Below are positions 43,812 through 52,256 of a DNA stretch of 64,000 nt, one piece after another; within the stretch, counting starts at the first letter, position 1, and every line of letters starts with the position of its first letter. The notes under the pieces are model-generated. The model did no database searches. It had not been told where the DNA came from and saw nothing but the letters and a program-made list of their open reading frames with translations. Made by a program: the position numbers and the translations under genes. This stretch comes from Photobacterium sp. DA100 (GTDB taxonomy: Bacteria > Pseudomonadota > Gammaproteobacteria > Enterobacterales > Vibrionaceae): positions 310,001 to 374,000 of the forward strand of contig NZ_CP119424.1 of the NCBI RefSeq assembly GCF_029223585.1. The letters are read 5' to 3'.

Positions 43812-45632
43812 ATGAGAAAAAAAGCCCCTCAGCGGTTAATCAACCATTACCCCGCTTGGAAGTATGTTGTCCTAATTGTCACATTGGTTGTGATGATGCT
43901 AAGCGCTATTCCGACCTGGTACGGCGAAGATGCTGCCGTAGAGGTTTCGGCCAAAGGAGTGCCGGTACCTGATGTTGTTCAACTGCAACACACCTTGAAG
44001 CAGCATGACATTGCGGTTAAGCGTATCGACCAGCAATCCGATAACACCTTGGTGGTGCTTGCCGATGAATCTCAGCAGACAGCTGCCCGTACTGTGCTGG
44101 CCGAGGCAATGGGGCCTAACAGCGATTCGCAGCTGACCTTGGCTATGACACCGGCTGCTCCGGTATGGTTGCAGAGCATGGGCTTTGCGCCGATCAAGCT
44201 CGGCCTCGACCTTCGCGGCGGCGTGCAGTTCTTGCTAGATGTGGATATGAACCAAGTCTACCAGGCCCAGGCTGAATTGTTGCAAGATGAGCTGCGCCAG
44301 GAGTTCCGCCAGCAGGGGATCCGTAATACCCGCATCGAATCGGTCGCTTCGGATACCTTGCTTGTGCGCCTTCCAAACAGTGAGGCCAATGGCAAAGTTC
44401 GTCAGTTCATCCGCCAAAACTACCCTCAATGGCAAGTGACCAACGAGTCGGGCCATGGTGTGAGACTCGCCTTGAAAGCTGATGAGCAAACTCAGCTCAG
44501 AAACCTAACTGTTCAGCAAAACTTGCAAACGATGCGTAGCCGTATTGAAGAGTTGGGGATCACTGAAGCCTTGGTTCAGCGTCAGGGGGAAAACCGTATC
44601 CGCATTGAGCTGCCGGGGGTTCAAGACCCGGCTGCGGCAAAAAGTGTTATCGGTGCGACCGCCAGCTTGGCTTTCTACCCGGTCCGTGAACTGGGCAGCG
44701 GCAGTACGATGACAATCAATGATGAACACGGCAATCCGGTACGCGTAGCACGCAAGCCAATCCTGAGCGGTGATCATATCGTCGATGCCCGTGCCAGCTT
44801 TGGCGAAATGGGTATGGCCGAGGTGAACATCAACCTCGACAGCGCTGGCGGCAAGATCATGTCTGACTTTTCGCGTCAGAACATCGGCAAGCCAATGGCG
44901 ACCGCGTTCAGTGAATACAGCCGCGATAGCGAGGGCAATGCGGTACAGGAAAGCAAGATCATCAGTGTCGCGACCATCCAGAGCCAACTGGGTAACCGCT
45001 TCCGTATCACCGGTGCAGGCTCTATCCAGGACGCTCAGCAATTGGCATTGCTGCTGCGTGCCGGCTCGCTGACTGCTCCTGTTACCATTGTTGAAGAGCG
45101 AACTATCGGCCCAACTCTAGGGGCGGAGAATATTGAGAATGGTTTTGCGGCACTGGCACTGGGCATGGGCCTGACCTTGATTTTCATGGCACTGTGGTAC
45201 CGACGCCTGGGCTGGGTAGCGAATGTTGCGCTGATCTTCAATATGGTGATGCTGTTTGGTCTGCTTGCCATGATCCCCGGAGCCGTGTTGACGTTGCCGG
45301 GTATCGCTGGTCTGGTGCTGACCGTCGGTATGGCGGTTGATACCAACGTACTTATTTTCGAGCGTATTCGCGACAAGCTCAGGGAGGGCCGTAGCCTGGC
45401 CCAGGCCATAGACCGTGGTTTCAGCAGTGCTTTTAGCACTATTTTCGATGCCAACTTCACCACGATGATCACTGCCGTTGTGCTATACGCCATCGGTAAT
45501 GGCCCGATTCAAGGCTTTGCCCTGACTCTGGGGCTCGGCCTGTTGACCAGTATGTTTACCGGTATTTTTGCTTCCCGCGCCATTATTAATCTGGTGTGGG
45601 GTCGTGATGCTCGACGTGAGGTGCGAATTTAA
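43812..45632 (+). CDS. secD: SecD2: second copy of protein-export membrane protein SecD
   Basis: A 606-residue SecD. It has an N-terminal membrane helix (about 15-35), a large periplasmic P1 region (FAPIKLGLDLRGGVQFLLDVD) and a C-terminal membrane part with TVGMAVDTNVLIFERIRDKLREG, a conserved proton/cation path motif. SecDF uses an ion gradient to pull exported proteins across. Its position behind a VemP-like gene and separate from other sec genes marks it as the second (SecDF2) set found in Vibrio; the primary set should lie elsewhere. Start ATG 43812 lies in the sequestered region described above. Confidence 0.92.
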   Translation: MRKKAPQRLINHYPAWKYVVLIVTLVVMMLSAIPTWYGEDAAVEVSAKGVPVPDVVQLQHTLKQHDIAVKRIDQQSDNTLVVLADESQQTAARTVLAEAMGPNSDSQLTLAMTPAAPVWLQSMGFAPIKLGLDLRGGVQFLLDVDMNQVYQAQAELLQDELRQEFRQQGIRNTRIESVASDTLLVRLPNSEANGKVRQFIRQNYPQWQVTNESGHGVRLALKADEQTQLRNLTVQQNLQTMRSRIEELGITEALVQRQGENRIRIELPGVQDPAAAKSVIGATASLAFYPVRELGSGSTMTINDEHGNPVRVARKPILSGDHIVDARASFGEMGMAEVNINLDSAGGKIMSDFSRQNIGKPMATAFSEYSRDSEGNAVQESKIISVATIQSQLGNRFRITGAGSIQDAQQLALLLRAGSLTAPVTIVEERTIGPTLGAENIENGFAALALGMGLTLIFMALWYRRLGWVANVALIFNMVMLFGLLAMIPGAVLTLPGIAGLVLTVGMAVDTNVLIFERIRDKLREGRSLAQAIDRGFSSAFSTIFDANFTTMITAVVLYAIGNGPIQGFALTLGLGLLTSMFTGIFASRAIINLVWGRDARREVRI

Positions 45633-45633
45633 T

Positions 45634-46530
45634 ATGTTGATTACTATGAAAAATGCAACAAAATGGCGCCACTTCACGAGTGTCGTCTCGATTATTTTGC
45701 TGATTGGCTCTTTGGTCGCTATTTCGGTTAAAGGCCTGAACTGGGGGTTGGATTTCACCGGTGGTATCGTCACGGAAATCCAAACGAACAGTGCGCTAAC
45801 CAGCCACGAAATCAACCAGCAGCTTGATACCGAGCTGGGTCAGGATGTCAGTGTCATCGCGGCCGGCGAGCCGGGACGCTGGGTCTTGCGTTATGCCATT
45901 CCCGAGCAAGGCGAAGCGCCGGATGTTTCCGCCGCAATGCACAGTCTTGATGCGCAGCTTCAGGTGCTAAATACCAGTATTGTCGGCCCGCAGGTTGGGC
46001 AAGAGTTGGCGGAGCAGGGCGGCCTGGCTCTGCTGATTGCAATACTGTGTATCCTTGGCTACCTGAGTTATCGCTTCGAGTGGCGCCTGGCGTCGGGTTC
46101 GGTGTTTGCCCTGGCGCATGACGTTATTTTCGTCCTGGGCTTCTTCGCCCTGACCCAGATGGAGTTCAACCTGACGGTGCTGGCCGCTGTTTTGGCTATT
46201 TTGGGTTACTCGTTAAATGACTCGATTATCATTGCCGACCGTATCCGAGAGTTGTTGATGTCAAAACCGGACAAGCCGATTGAAGACATCAATAACGAAG
46301 CGATAGCGGCGACGATTTCCCGCACCATGATCACGTCGGGTACGACACTGCTGACTGTCGGCTCTCTGTGGCTATTGGGAGGTGGGGCGCTGGAAGGGTT
46401 TGCCATTGCGATGTTCATCGGTATTTTGACGGGCACCTGGTCTTCGGTCTCGGTCGGCACCGCGCTGCCAGAGTTGTTTAAACTCAATGCGTCACACTAC
46501 AAGCTGGAGCCGGTTTCACAAGAGCCGTAA
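45634..46530 (+). CDS. secF: SecF2: second copy of protein-export membrane protein SecF
   Basis: A 298-residue SecF. It has the LNWGLDFTGGIVTEIQT start of the periplasmic region, six membrane helices and the VLAILGYSLNDSIIIADRIRELL motif. It partners SecD2. The start follows the secD stop by one base (GAGG upstream), so the two are translated together. An ATG at 45646 is an alternative start. The operon ends at a strong terminator. Confidence 0.92.
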   Translation: MLITMKNATKWRHFTSVVSIILLIGSLVAISVKGLNWGLDFTGGIVTEIQTNSALTSHEINQQLDTELGQDVSVIAAGEPGRWVLRYAIPEQGEAPDVSAAMHSLDAQLQVLNTSIVGPQVGQELAEQGGLALLIAILCILGYLSYRFEWRLASGSVFALAHDVIFVLGFFALTQMEFNLTVLAAVLAILGYSLNDSIIIADRIRELLMSKPDKPIEDINNEAIAATISRTMITSGTTLLTVGSLWLLGGGALEGFAIAMFIGILTGTWSSVSVGTALPELFKLNASHYKLEPVSQEP

Positions 46531-46553
46531 CAAGCCGTCATTGAATATTCGAC

Positions 46554-46575
46554 AAGGGCCTTCGGGCCCTTTTTT
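46554..46575 (+). terminator. Terminator of the secDF2 operon
   Basis: AAGGGCC-TTCG-GGCCCTT: 7-bp stem with a stable TTCG tetraloop, followed by a T run. Confidence 0.85.
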
Positions 46576-46689
46576 ACTGTCATTTCTGTTGCTTATTTCC
46601 TGGCAAGCCACTTGTATCCAACAAGCTGGAACTATGGTAACGTCAAATGAATGGAGACTAGCGCCAAGATTGAAAGGAAAAGACGCGAG

Positions 46690-47877
46690 ATGGGAAAAAA
46701 ATCACTAGAGACCAAGATCGTTACCGCAGGACGCTCTGAGCAATGGACACAGTCACTGGTCAACCCGCCAGTTAGCCGGGCATCGACCATTGTGTTCGAA
46801 TCGGTTGAGCAGATGAAGCACGCAGCGGCTCACCGTACCAACAAAACCCTATTCTATGGCCGACGAGGTACCAATACCCACTTTGCATTTCAAGATGCCA
46901 TGGTCGAGTTGGAAGGTGGTGTCGGTTGTGCACTCTATCCGTGCGGGACCGCAGCAATCACCAGCGCAATTCTGTCGTTTGTAAAAGCGGGCGATCATAT
47001 TTTGATGGTTGATGGTGTCTATGAGCCGACCCGTGATTTTTGTGACAAAATGCTTGATAAGATGGGAGTGGAAACCACCTATTACGATCCACTGATTGGT
47101 GAAGGGATCCGTGATCTGATCAAACCCAATACCACGGTACTTTTCCTCGAGTCACCGTGCTCGATTACCATGGAGGTCCAAGATGTTCCGACCTTGGCAC
47201 GCATTGCCCATGAGCATGATTTGGTCGTGATGCTGGATAATACCTGGGCCTCTCCGATTAATTTCCAACCATTTGAACACGGCGTGGATATCTCGATTCA
47301 AGCGGCAACCAAGTACATTGTCGGCCATTCCGATGTCATGCTGGGAACCGCAGTAGCTAATGAGCGTTGTTGGGATCAACTGCGTGAAAACAGCTACCTG
47401 CTCGGTCAGTGCACCTCTCCGGACGATGTCTACCTGGCGATGCGGGGTCTTCGTACCCTAGGGGTTCGCCTGAAACAGCATGAGCAAAACAGCATCAAAG
47501 TCGCGCAGTGGCTGGCGGGACGTGAAGAAGTTGACCATGTCCGTCACCCGGCATTTGAAAGTTGCGAGGGCCACGAGTTTTACAAGCGTGATTTCAAAGG
47601 CTGCAATGGTTTGTTTTCTGTTGTGTTAAACCGCGGGAATACCGAGGCACTGACAGCGCTGCTAGATGGCATGGAGCACTTTAGCATGGGGTACTCCTGG
47701 GGGGGCTTCGAGAGTTTGATCCTTGCCAATGAAAACATCAACTCGCTGCGTACGGTCGCCAAGAAGGACTTCGCCGGGCCGCTACTGCGACTGCATGTTG
47801 GCCTGGAATCTCCGGACGATCTGATTGCTGATTTGGAGCGCGGTTTCGAGCGTTTTAACGCGGTATTGAATCAATAA
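46690..47877 (+). CDS. metC: Cystathionine beta-lyase
   Basis: A 395-residue PLP enzyme that splits cystathionine into homocysteine, ammonia and pyruvate in methionine synthesis. Motifs: YGRRGTNTHFAFQDAM, the LYPCGTAAITSAIL stretch, DNTWASPINFQP and the PLP Lys in QAATKYIVGHSDVMLG. The WGGFESL near the end favours MetC over cystathionine gamma-synthase. ATG 46690 (GKKSLETKIV start) is preferred; an in-frame ATG at 46651 lacks a ribosome binding site. It is a single gene. Confidence 0.9.
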   Translation: MGKKSLETKIVTAGRSEQWTQSLVNPPVSRASTIVFESVEQMKHAAAHRTNKTLFYGRRGTNTHFAFQDAMVELEGGVGCALYPCGTAAITSAILSFVKAGDHILMVDGVYEPTRDFCDKMLDKMGVETTYYDPLIGEGIRDLIKPNTTVLFLESPCSITMEVQDVPTLARIAHEHDLVVMLDNTWASPINFQPFEHGVDISIQAATKYIVGHSDVMLGTAVANERCWDQLRENSYLLGQCTSPDDVYLAMRGLRTLGVRLKQHEQNSIKVAQWLAGREEVDHVRHPAFESCEGHEFYKRDFKGCNGLFSVVLNRGNTEALTALLDGMEHFSMGYSWGGFESLILANENINSLRTVAKKDFAGPLLRLHVGLESPDDLIADLERGFERFNAVLNQ

Positions 47878-47901
47878 TCGCGGCAACGCGAATCCAATGA
47901 C

Positions 47902-47925
47902 AAGGCCAGCAATGCTGGCCTTTTT
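47902..47925. terminator. Bidirectional terminator between metC and the HD hydrolase gene
   Basis: AAGGCCAGC-AAT-GCTGGCCTT, 9-bp stem, T run on the plus strand. It lies between two convergent genes. Confidence 0.8.
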
Positions 47926-47934
47926 CGTTTGCGG

Positions 47935-48588
47935 TTATTGTCCGGCCTCGCCAATTTCATGGCCCAGCTGGCGGAGAAACCCTTTCATATATTCTGTCCG
48001 CCGCTCGGCTTCCTGCCTGCCTGCTTGGGTATTCATCGTGGCTGATAGTTTGAATAGCTTGGTGTGGAAGTGATCAATGCAATAGGCCTTGTCATTGAGT
48101 TCTCGGTGCTCGGCAAACGGATCGTCAGTTGCGTAAAGCGCGGAATTGAAACCGGTACTGACCTGGATGCACCGTGCAATGCCGATAGCACCGAGCGCGT
48201 CAATGCGATCGGCGTCCTGCACTATTTTTGCCTCTAAAGTTTCAGGTGTGATATTGGCGCTGAAGCTGTGGGCTTCTATTGCATGGGCGATGGCACTGAA
48301 ATAGTGTTCTGGGTATTGGAGGCTTCGCAGGAGCGCCACAGCTTTTTTGCCCGCCATTTTTGATGCTTGGCTTCGCTTAGGGTGATCCTTGGGCAGAGAT
48401 ACACAGTCATGGAGCCAGGCTGCCGGAATGATAACGTCCAGGTTGGCTTTCTCCTGTACGCCTAATTGCTTGGCTGCGGCGACAACCCGCTTGATGTGGC
48501 TTAAGTCATGGGCCAGGTCAGCAGTTTCGAGAGAGCGGATATAGCTTTCGAGAACTTGTTCTAATTTCAGGTATTGGCTGGAGGTCAT
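47935..48588 (-). CDS. HD-domain phosphohydrolase (YedJ-like)
   Basis: A 217-residue metal-dependent hydrolase. The HD ligands are visible: H in DLAHDLSHIKRV, HD in IIPAAWLHDCV, and D in KIVQDADRIDALGAIG. The spacing and the IGIARC stretch resemble E. coli YedJ. Likely substrates are nucleotides or other phosphate compounds, not known. It is convergent with metC. Confidence 0.8.
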   Translation of the reverse strand: MTSSQYLKLEQVLESYIRSLETADLAHDLSHIKRVVAAAKQLGVQEKANLDVIIPAAWLHDCVSLPKDHPKRSQASKMAGKKAVALLRSLQYPEHYFSAIAHAIEAHSFSANITPETLEAKIVQDADRIDALGAIGIARCIQVSTGFNSALYATDDPFAEHRELNDKAYCIDHFHTKLFKLSATMNTQAGRQEAERRTEYMKGFLRQLGHEIGEAGQ

Positions 48589-48677
48589 GCAGGACTCTTC
48601 TTTAATTATCTTTCTTGAGCACCGGTGTGCGCAGGTTTTGGCTACTATTTAGTAAACGCCATACTAAAGGGGAAGTT

Positions 48678-49001
48678 ATGAAAAAGACAGGGTATTGGGC
48701 TGCTATTGTCATACTCCCAGTGACAATACTTGGTTGTTCAAGCTCAGAGCTGGAAAGCTACCAGCTTTTTCCTGATGACTTTGTATACGATGTGCCTTAT
48801 GACAGTATCTACCATTATGGCTATAACCAAGGGTGTGACAGTGCGCTTGGCGTGACGGGGAATTACGGTAAGGTCTTTGGTAAAGATGAAACCTTAGATG
48901 GAAGCGATACGAAATTCAATCAGGGCTGGGATGACGGTAATCAAGCCTGTCAGTCGGGCACGCGGGTACTGATGCCGACATCGTTTATCCATGCCAATTA
49001 G
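48678..49001 (+). CDS. Small lipoprotein of unknown function
   Basis: A 107-residue protein with a lipobox (ILGC, Cys near residue 20) and a mature part rich in Asp, Gly and Tyr (YHYGYNQGCDSALG). GGGGAAG lies 5 bases before ATG 48678; the frame extends upstream to 48615 but without a site. The paired CDSALGVTGNYGKVFGKDE and FNQGWDDGNQAC stretches suggest a short repeat. No family recognised. A terminator follows at 49029-49053. Confidence 0.6.
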   Translation: MKKTGYWAAIVILPVTILGCSSSELESYQLFPDDFVYDVPYDSIYHYGYNQGCDSALGVTGNYGKVFGKDETLDGSDTKFNQGWDDGNQACQSGTRVLMPTSFIHAN

Positions 49002-49028
49002 CGTGCCACAGACCCCGTCCACATAAAA

Positions 49029-49053
49029 AAACAGACCGCGAAGGTCTGTTTTT
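49029..49053 (+). terminator. Terminator after the small lipoprotein gene
   Basis: AAACAGACC and GGTCTGTTT form a 9-bp stem with loop GCGAA, followed by TT. Confidence 0.75.
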
Positions 49054-49137
49054 GGTTAAGTCATTATCATTTTGTGTTTCAGATTTACCTAGCCATGTAT
49101 CGTTATTAATCGTTCGTCACAAAATGTTATGTCTTAT

Positions 49138-49419
49138 TTAGTTTGGTCTAGTCAGTGATTGTACTTGTCCGTCACGGAACGAAACCGGTACAACAGCATG
49201 GACTTCTGGCAGCAATAAAAATGCATCTTCATTTGATTCATTATTCATTTCCACCACAACTTGGAGGTGTTTGTTCAACGCCCGCTGCAGAGACGGTGTT
49301 GAAATTTTGTTACCTTGCTTGCTGAATTGACTGTATTGACCTTTACTGGAATATACCCAAACGTTAAACGGGTCATTCCCTTTTTCTAGTTGCTCGATAA
49401 AATCGGCGATGTTTCTCAT
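49138..49419 (-). CDS. Small cytoplasmic protein of unknown function
   Basis: A 93-residue soluble protein starting with MRNIADFIEQLEKGN. ATG 49419 has AAAGGACTTTT upstream; the in-frame ATG at 49464 lacks a site. The sequence is mixed alpha/beta with basic and acidic patches and no membrane segment. I do not recognise the family. Confidence 0.5.
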   Translation of the reverse strand: MRNIADFIEQLEKGNDPFNVWVYSSKGQYSQFSKQGNKISTPSLQRALNKHLQVVVEMNNESNEDAFLLLPEVHAVVPVSFRDGQVQSLTRPN

Positions 49420-49583
49420 AAAAGTCCTTTTCCCTAACCAATAACTGCGTATTGATTTTCCCATTATGGAATGAAGTTGTTATTTTTCAATTTGATTTAC
49501 ATGTCTTATCTAGGGTTATGTGACGTACATTGCAAAAAATTGAAACTCGTATGCATATCCAAAAATCAAATTAACTTGTCCTG

Positions 49584-49760
49584 TCACTTTAATCCCAAGT
49601 AATCGATAAGCTTGTCAATAAACAACCCCAGATTAATTCCTTGCGGGAATATTATCAAGAAGATGAATGTGATGAAGAGTGTTATAAATATAAGTCTATT
49701 GTAAAATTCTTTTTCTGAATAAAATTCAGGATTATCACAGCATATTATGTCACAGAGTAA
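49584..49760 (-). pseudogene. Possible 3' remnant of a membrane-protein gene
   Basis: The minus-strand frame ending at 49584 reads as a plausible protein tail: a polar stretch, a hydrophobic helix of about 20 residues (LIFITLFITFIFLIIFP) and an amphipathic end. No start codon with a ribosome binding site exists before it runs into the antisense of the tag gene. It may be a truncated gene or chance. Confidence 0.3.
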
Positions 49761-49782
49761 GGGCCATAGATAAGGAGGGGTG

Positions 49783-50361
49783 ATGGAGACGGGTGTGTGC
49801 GATTGGGCGATGAAGCAGCCTATCGAGCGGGAATACCATGATCGAGAGTGGGGAAGAGTAAATAAATCAGATAGATACTTGTTTGAGTTTCTAACCCTTG
49901 AAGGAGCCCAGGCGGGACTCAGCTGGTACACCATACTCAAAAGACGTGACGCTTACAGGCTGGCTTTTGAGGAGTACGATTTGTCTAAGCTGGCAAATTT
50001 TGATGAAGATCACGTGGAAAAAATTATTTCCACCTACGACGTTATTAAGCACAGAGGGAAAATTAGCTCGGTATTTAATAATGCACGTGCTACACAAGCA
50101 CTAATTAACGAGTACGGATCCTTGGCTGACGCATTATGGCAATTTGTCGATCACCAGCCAGTGATCAATCACTGGCAGTCAATTGACGATATTCCCACCT
50201 CTACCGATACTTCAAAGAAAATGAGTCGTTTTCTCAAAAAGAGAGGGTTCAAATTTGTTGGGGAAACGACCTGCTATGCCTTTATGCAAGCCGTTGGCAT
50301 GGTTAACGACCATTTAGTCTCCTGCCATTGCCACCAACAAGTTATCAAAGAGCAGGAATGA
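49783..50361 (+). CDS. tag: DNA-3-methyladenine glycosylase I
   Basis: A 192-residue base-excision repair enzyme that removes 3-methyladenine from alkylated DNA. It has the family pattern: CDWA near residue 6, HDREWG at 19-24, EGAQAGLSWYTILKRR, and the zinc ligands near the C-terminus (HLVSCHCH). The start at 49783 lies 4 bases after AGGAGG; a GTG one codon earlier is less likely. It stands alone between a possible gene remnant and a CDF transporter. Confidence 0.92.
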   Translation: METGVCDWAMKQPIEREYHDREWGRVNKSDRYLFEFLTLEGAQAGLSWYTILKRRDAYRLAFEEYDLSKLANFDEDHVEKIISTYDVIKHRGKISSVFNNARATQALINEYGSLADALWQFVDHQPVINHWQSIDDIPTSTDTSKKMSRFLKKRGFKFVGETTCYAFMQAVGMVNDHLVSCHCHQQVIKEQE

Positions 50362-50506
50362 TTCGGCATCGATAGCTTTAGCCTATTGCAGTAATAGGGA
50401 AGAGAAACTGGTTTGTCTGTCAGAGGACGCGTATTATATGCCACTTTCGTTTATCCTGGCTGTGTGAGGTGGCTTGGGTAATTTAACCTTGTAAGAAGTT
50501 GGGATA

Positions 50507-51430
50507 ATGGCTGAAAATCCGGTAAAAATAATTCACCGTGCAACGTGGATTGGATCAATCGTCAATGTCAGTTTGGCGGTTTTGAAGATCACAGTAGGTA
50601 AAATTACAGGCAGCCAGGCGTTGGTTGCCGATGGCGTGCACAGCTTTTCTGATTTGATCACAGATACCGCCATTTTGATTGGATCGCGTTACTGGACAGC
50701 TCCTGCCGATGAAGGCCATCCTTATGGCCATGGTCGGTTCGAAACTTTTACCAATATCTTTATCGGTATTTTGCTGCTAGTCGTTGGTATTGGTATCGGC
50801 TGGGATTCGTTGTCTGCACTGGGGCATGAAGCCAATGCGACCCCGGGTATGCTGGCTTTCTGGGCGGCGATCGCCTCAATTGTCGTCAAAGAGTTACTGT
50901 ACCGCTGGACAGTTATTCAAGCCAAGAAAATCAATAGCCGCTCTCTCCATGCCAATGCCTGGCACCACCGGACCGATGCGCTGAGTTCTCTGCCTGTCGC
51001 CGTCGCTGTTGTGGCGAATTATGTTTTTCCTGATTTGCATTACCTCGATCAAGTTGCGGCACTCATCGTAACGGCGATGATCCTCAAAGCGGCGTTTGAA
51101 ATTCTGTGGCCTGCTATCTTGGAGCTGACCGAGGCACAGGGAGATGATGGTATTGAGGCTAAGATCCAAGGCTATGCCAGCGAAGTACCTCAGATCAAAG
51201 AAGTGCATGCTATCCGCAGCCGACGCACTGGTAGTACAATTTTGCTGGACTTCCATATGTTAGTGCACCCAGATATGCGAGTGGAAGATGCCCATACCGT
51301 CAGTGAAAAATTCAAGTCGCACATATTGTCTCAGATTGATGAGCTGGTTGATGTCATTATCCACATTGAGCCATACACTTGTGCCGAACGGGTGATCAAT
51401 CCGTGCTGTGAAGATAAGAGTTGTGATTAA
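50507..51430 (+). CDS. Cation diffusion facilitator (metal exporter)
   Basis: A 307-residue CDF transporter with six membrane helices (about 12-200) and a C-terminal cytoplasmic metal-binding domain. The metal sites are visible: ADGVHSFSDLITD in helix 2 and HHRTDALSSLP in helix 5, and HPYGHGRFETF between helices. It exports divalent cations such as Zn2+, Fe2+, Mn2+ or Co2+ against protons. The Cys-rich end (CCEDKSC) is unusual. The exact metal is not determined. Confidence 0.88.
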   Translation: MAENPVKIIHRATWIGSIVNVSLAVLKITVGKITGSQALVADGVHSFSDLITDTAILIGSRYWTAPADEGHPYGHGRFETFTNIFIGILLLVVGIGIGWDSLSALGHEANATPGMLAFWAAIASIVVKELLYRWTVIQAKKINSRSLHANAWHHRTDALSSLPVAVAVVANYVFPDLHYLDQVAALIVTAMILKAAFEILWPAILELTEAQGDDGIEAKIQGYASEVPQIKEVHAIRSRRTGSTILLDFHMLVHPDMRVEDAHTVSEKFKSHILSQIDELVDVIIHIEPYTCAERVINPCCEDKSCD

Positions 51431-51464
51431 TTGGGCACTCAACGGATAGATAAAAAAGTGCTAA

Positions 51465-51480
51465 TTCTCAATATTGAGAA
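51465..51480. promoter_or_regulatory. Perfect 16-bp palindrome upstream of the DUF1904 gene
   Basis: TTCTCAAT-ATTGAGAA, a perfect dyad in the gap between the CDF gene and the DUF1904 gene. It is a candidate operator; no regulator gene is adjacent. Confidence 0.4.
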
Positions 51481-51517
51481 GCTCTAGCAACAACGCACTT
51501 GGCTATCTTCTTTAATG

Positions 51518-51560
51518 TGACCTCGGTCAAATTAGCGAGCAGCGATTTTGCTGCTCGCTA
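51518..51560. promoter_or_regulatory. Two further inverted repeats in the DUF1904 leader
   Basis: TGACC-TC-GGTCA (51518-51529) and TAGCGAGCAGC / GCTGCTCGCTA with a 6-base loop (51533-51560). The second is an 11-bp perfect stem that ends 22 bases before the start codon. Confidence 0.4.
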
Positions 51561-51581
51561 TGGTCTTAAAGGAGAAGCGCT

Positions 51582-51968
51582 ATGCCGTTAATCAGAATTA
51601 AGTCTTTGCCTTTTGCCCAGGAAGTGAACATTCCCTCTACTTTAGGTGTGCTTTCCAAAGCGGTATCAGAAACCAGCGATATCGATTTAAAACATGTTAT
51701 GGCGACCTGGGACTACCTTTCTCCCCATCACTATGCCCACAACGGAAAAGTGGTCGACTGCCAGCCGGATAGCACTCACCCTTTGCTGGTTCATCTCGTT
51801 GCCCCCAGTTTCAATACCGAAGATCAAATTGCCAATATGCTGGAAGTGATTGCCAATACTTTGGCTGATGTTTTGCCTGTGGCGAAGGAAAATATCTTCA
51901 TCAACTTCTCTCCGGCATACAGTGACGGTGTCTATGACTCTGGACACGTTGTTGAGTGGGATAATTAG
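51582..51968 (+). CDS. DUF1904 family protein
   Basis: A 128-residue cytoplasmic protein that begins MPLIRIKSLPF with a Pro at position 2, as tautomerase-superfamily proteins do. The FTxE-like and NFSPAY segments fit the DUF1904 family. AAAGGAG lies about 8 bases before the ATG. It is preceded by three inverted repeats, so its expression may be regulated. Function is unknown; a tautomerase-like activity is only a possibility. Confidence 0.6.
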   Translation: MPLIRIKSLPFAQEVNIPSTLGVLSKAVSETSDIDLKHVMATWDYLSPHHYAHNGKVVDCQPDSTHPLLVHLVAPSFNTEDQIANMLEVIANTLADVLPVAKENIFINFSPAYSDGVYDSGHVVEWDN

Positions 51969-52000
51969 ACATATTTTATGATCCAGCGCACATTTTAATC

Positions 52001-52027
52001 AAAAGGCCGCTGGTTTAAAGCCGGCTT
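52001..52027 (+). terminator. Terminator after the DUF1904 gene
   Basis: AAAAG and CCG pair with CGG and CTTTT around a bulged G, followed by a T run. Confidence 0.5.
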
Positions 52028-52256
52028 TTTTTGAGTCTAAAGCGCGTAAATATGTTCATGATCTTAGAGAACGCGGATATGACGCCTTTATTTCAGGAAA
52101 GTTCCCGCAGCCAGGACCTCCCTGTGTTTGCATAGCCATGCCGTAAGGAGCCATTTCTATCTTTTTGGCAGTCCTGACTAGCACTTTGTGTTGAGCTTGT
52201 TATAAATGTGGTGGTTTTGTTATTGTTTGGCTGTGGTAATCAAACATGGAATGTCT

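Noticed and set aside
43733..43972. 79-codon plus-strand frame overlapping the secD2 start
   Set aside because: It overlaps the conserved secD2 N-terminus in another frame and has no family character.
51982..52145. Open plus-strand frame before astB encoding a plausible 50-residue stretch
   Set aside because: No start codon or ribosome binding site, and it spans a terminator; chance openness is more likely than a gene fragment.
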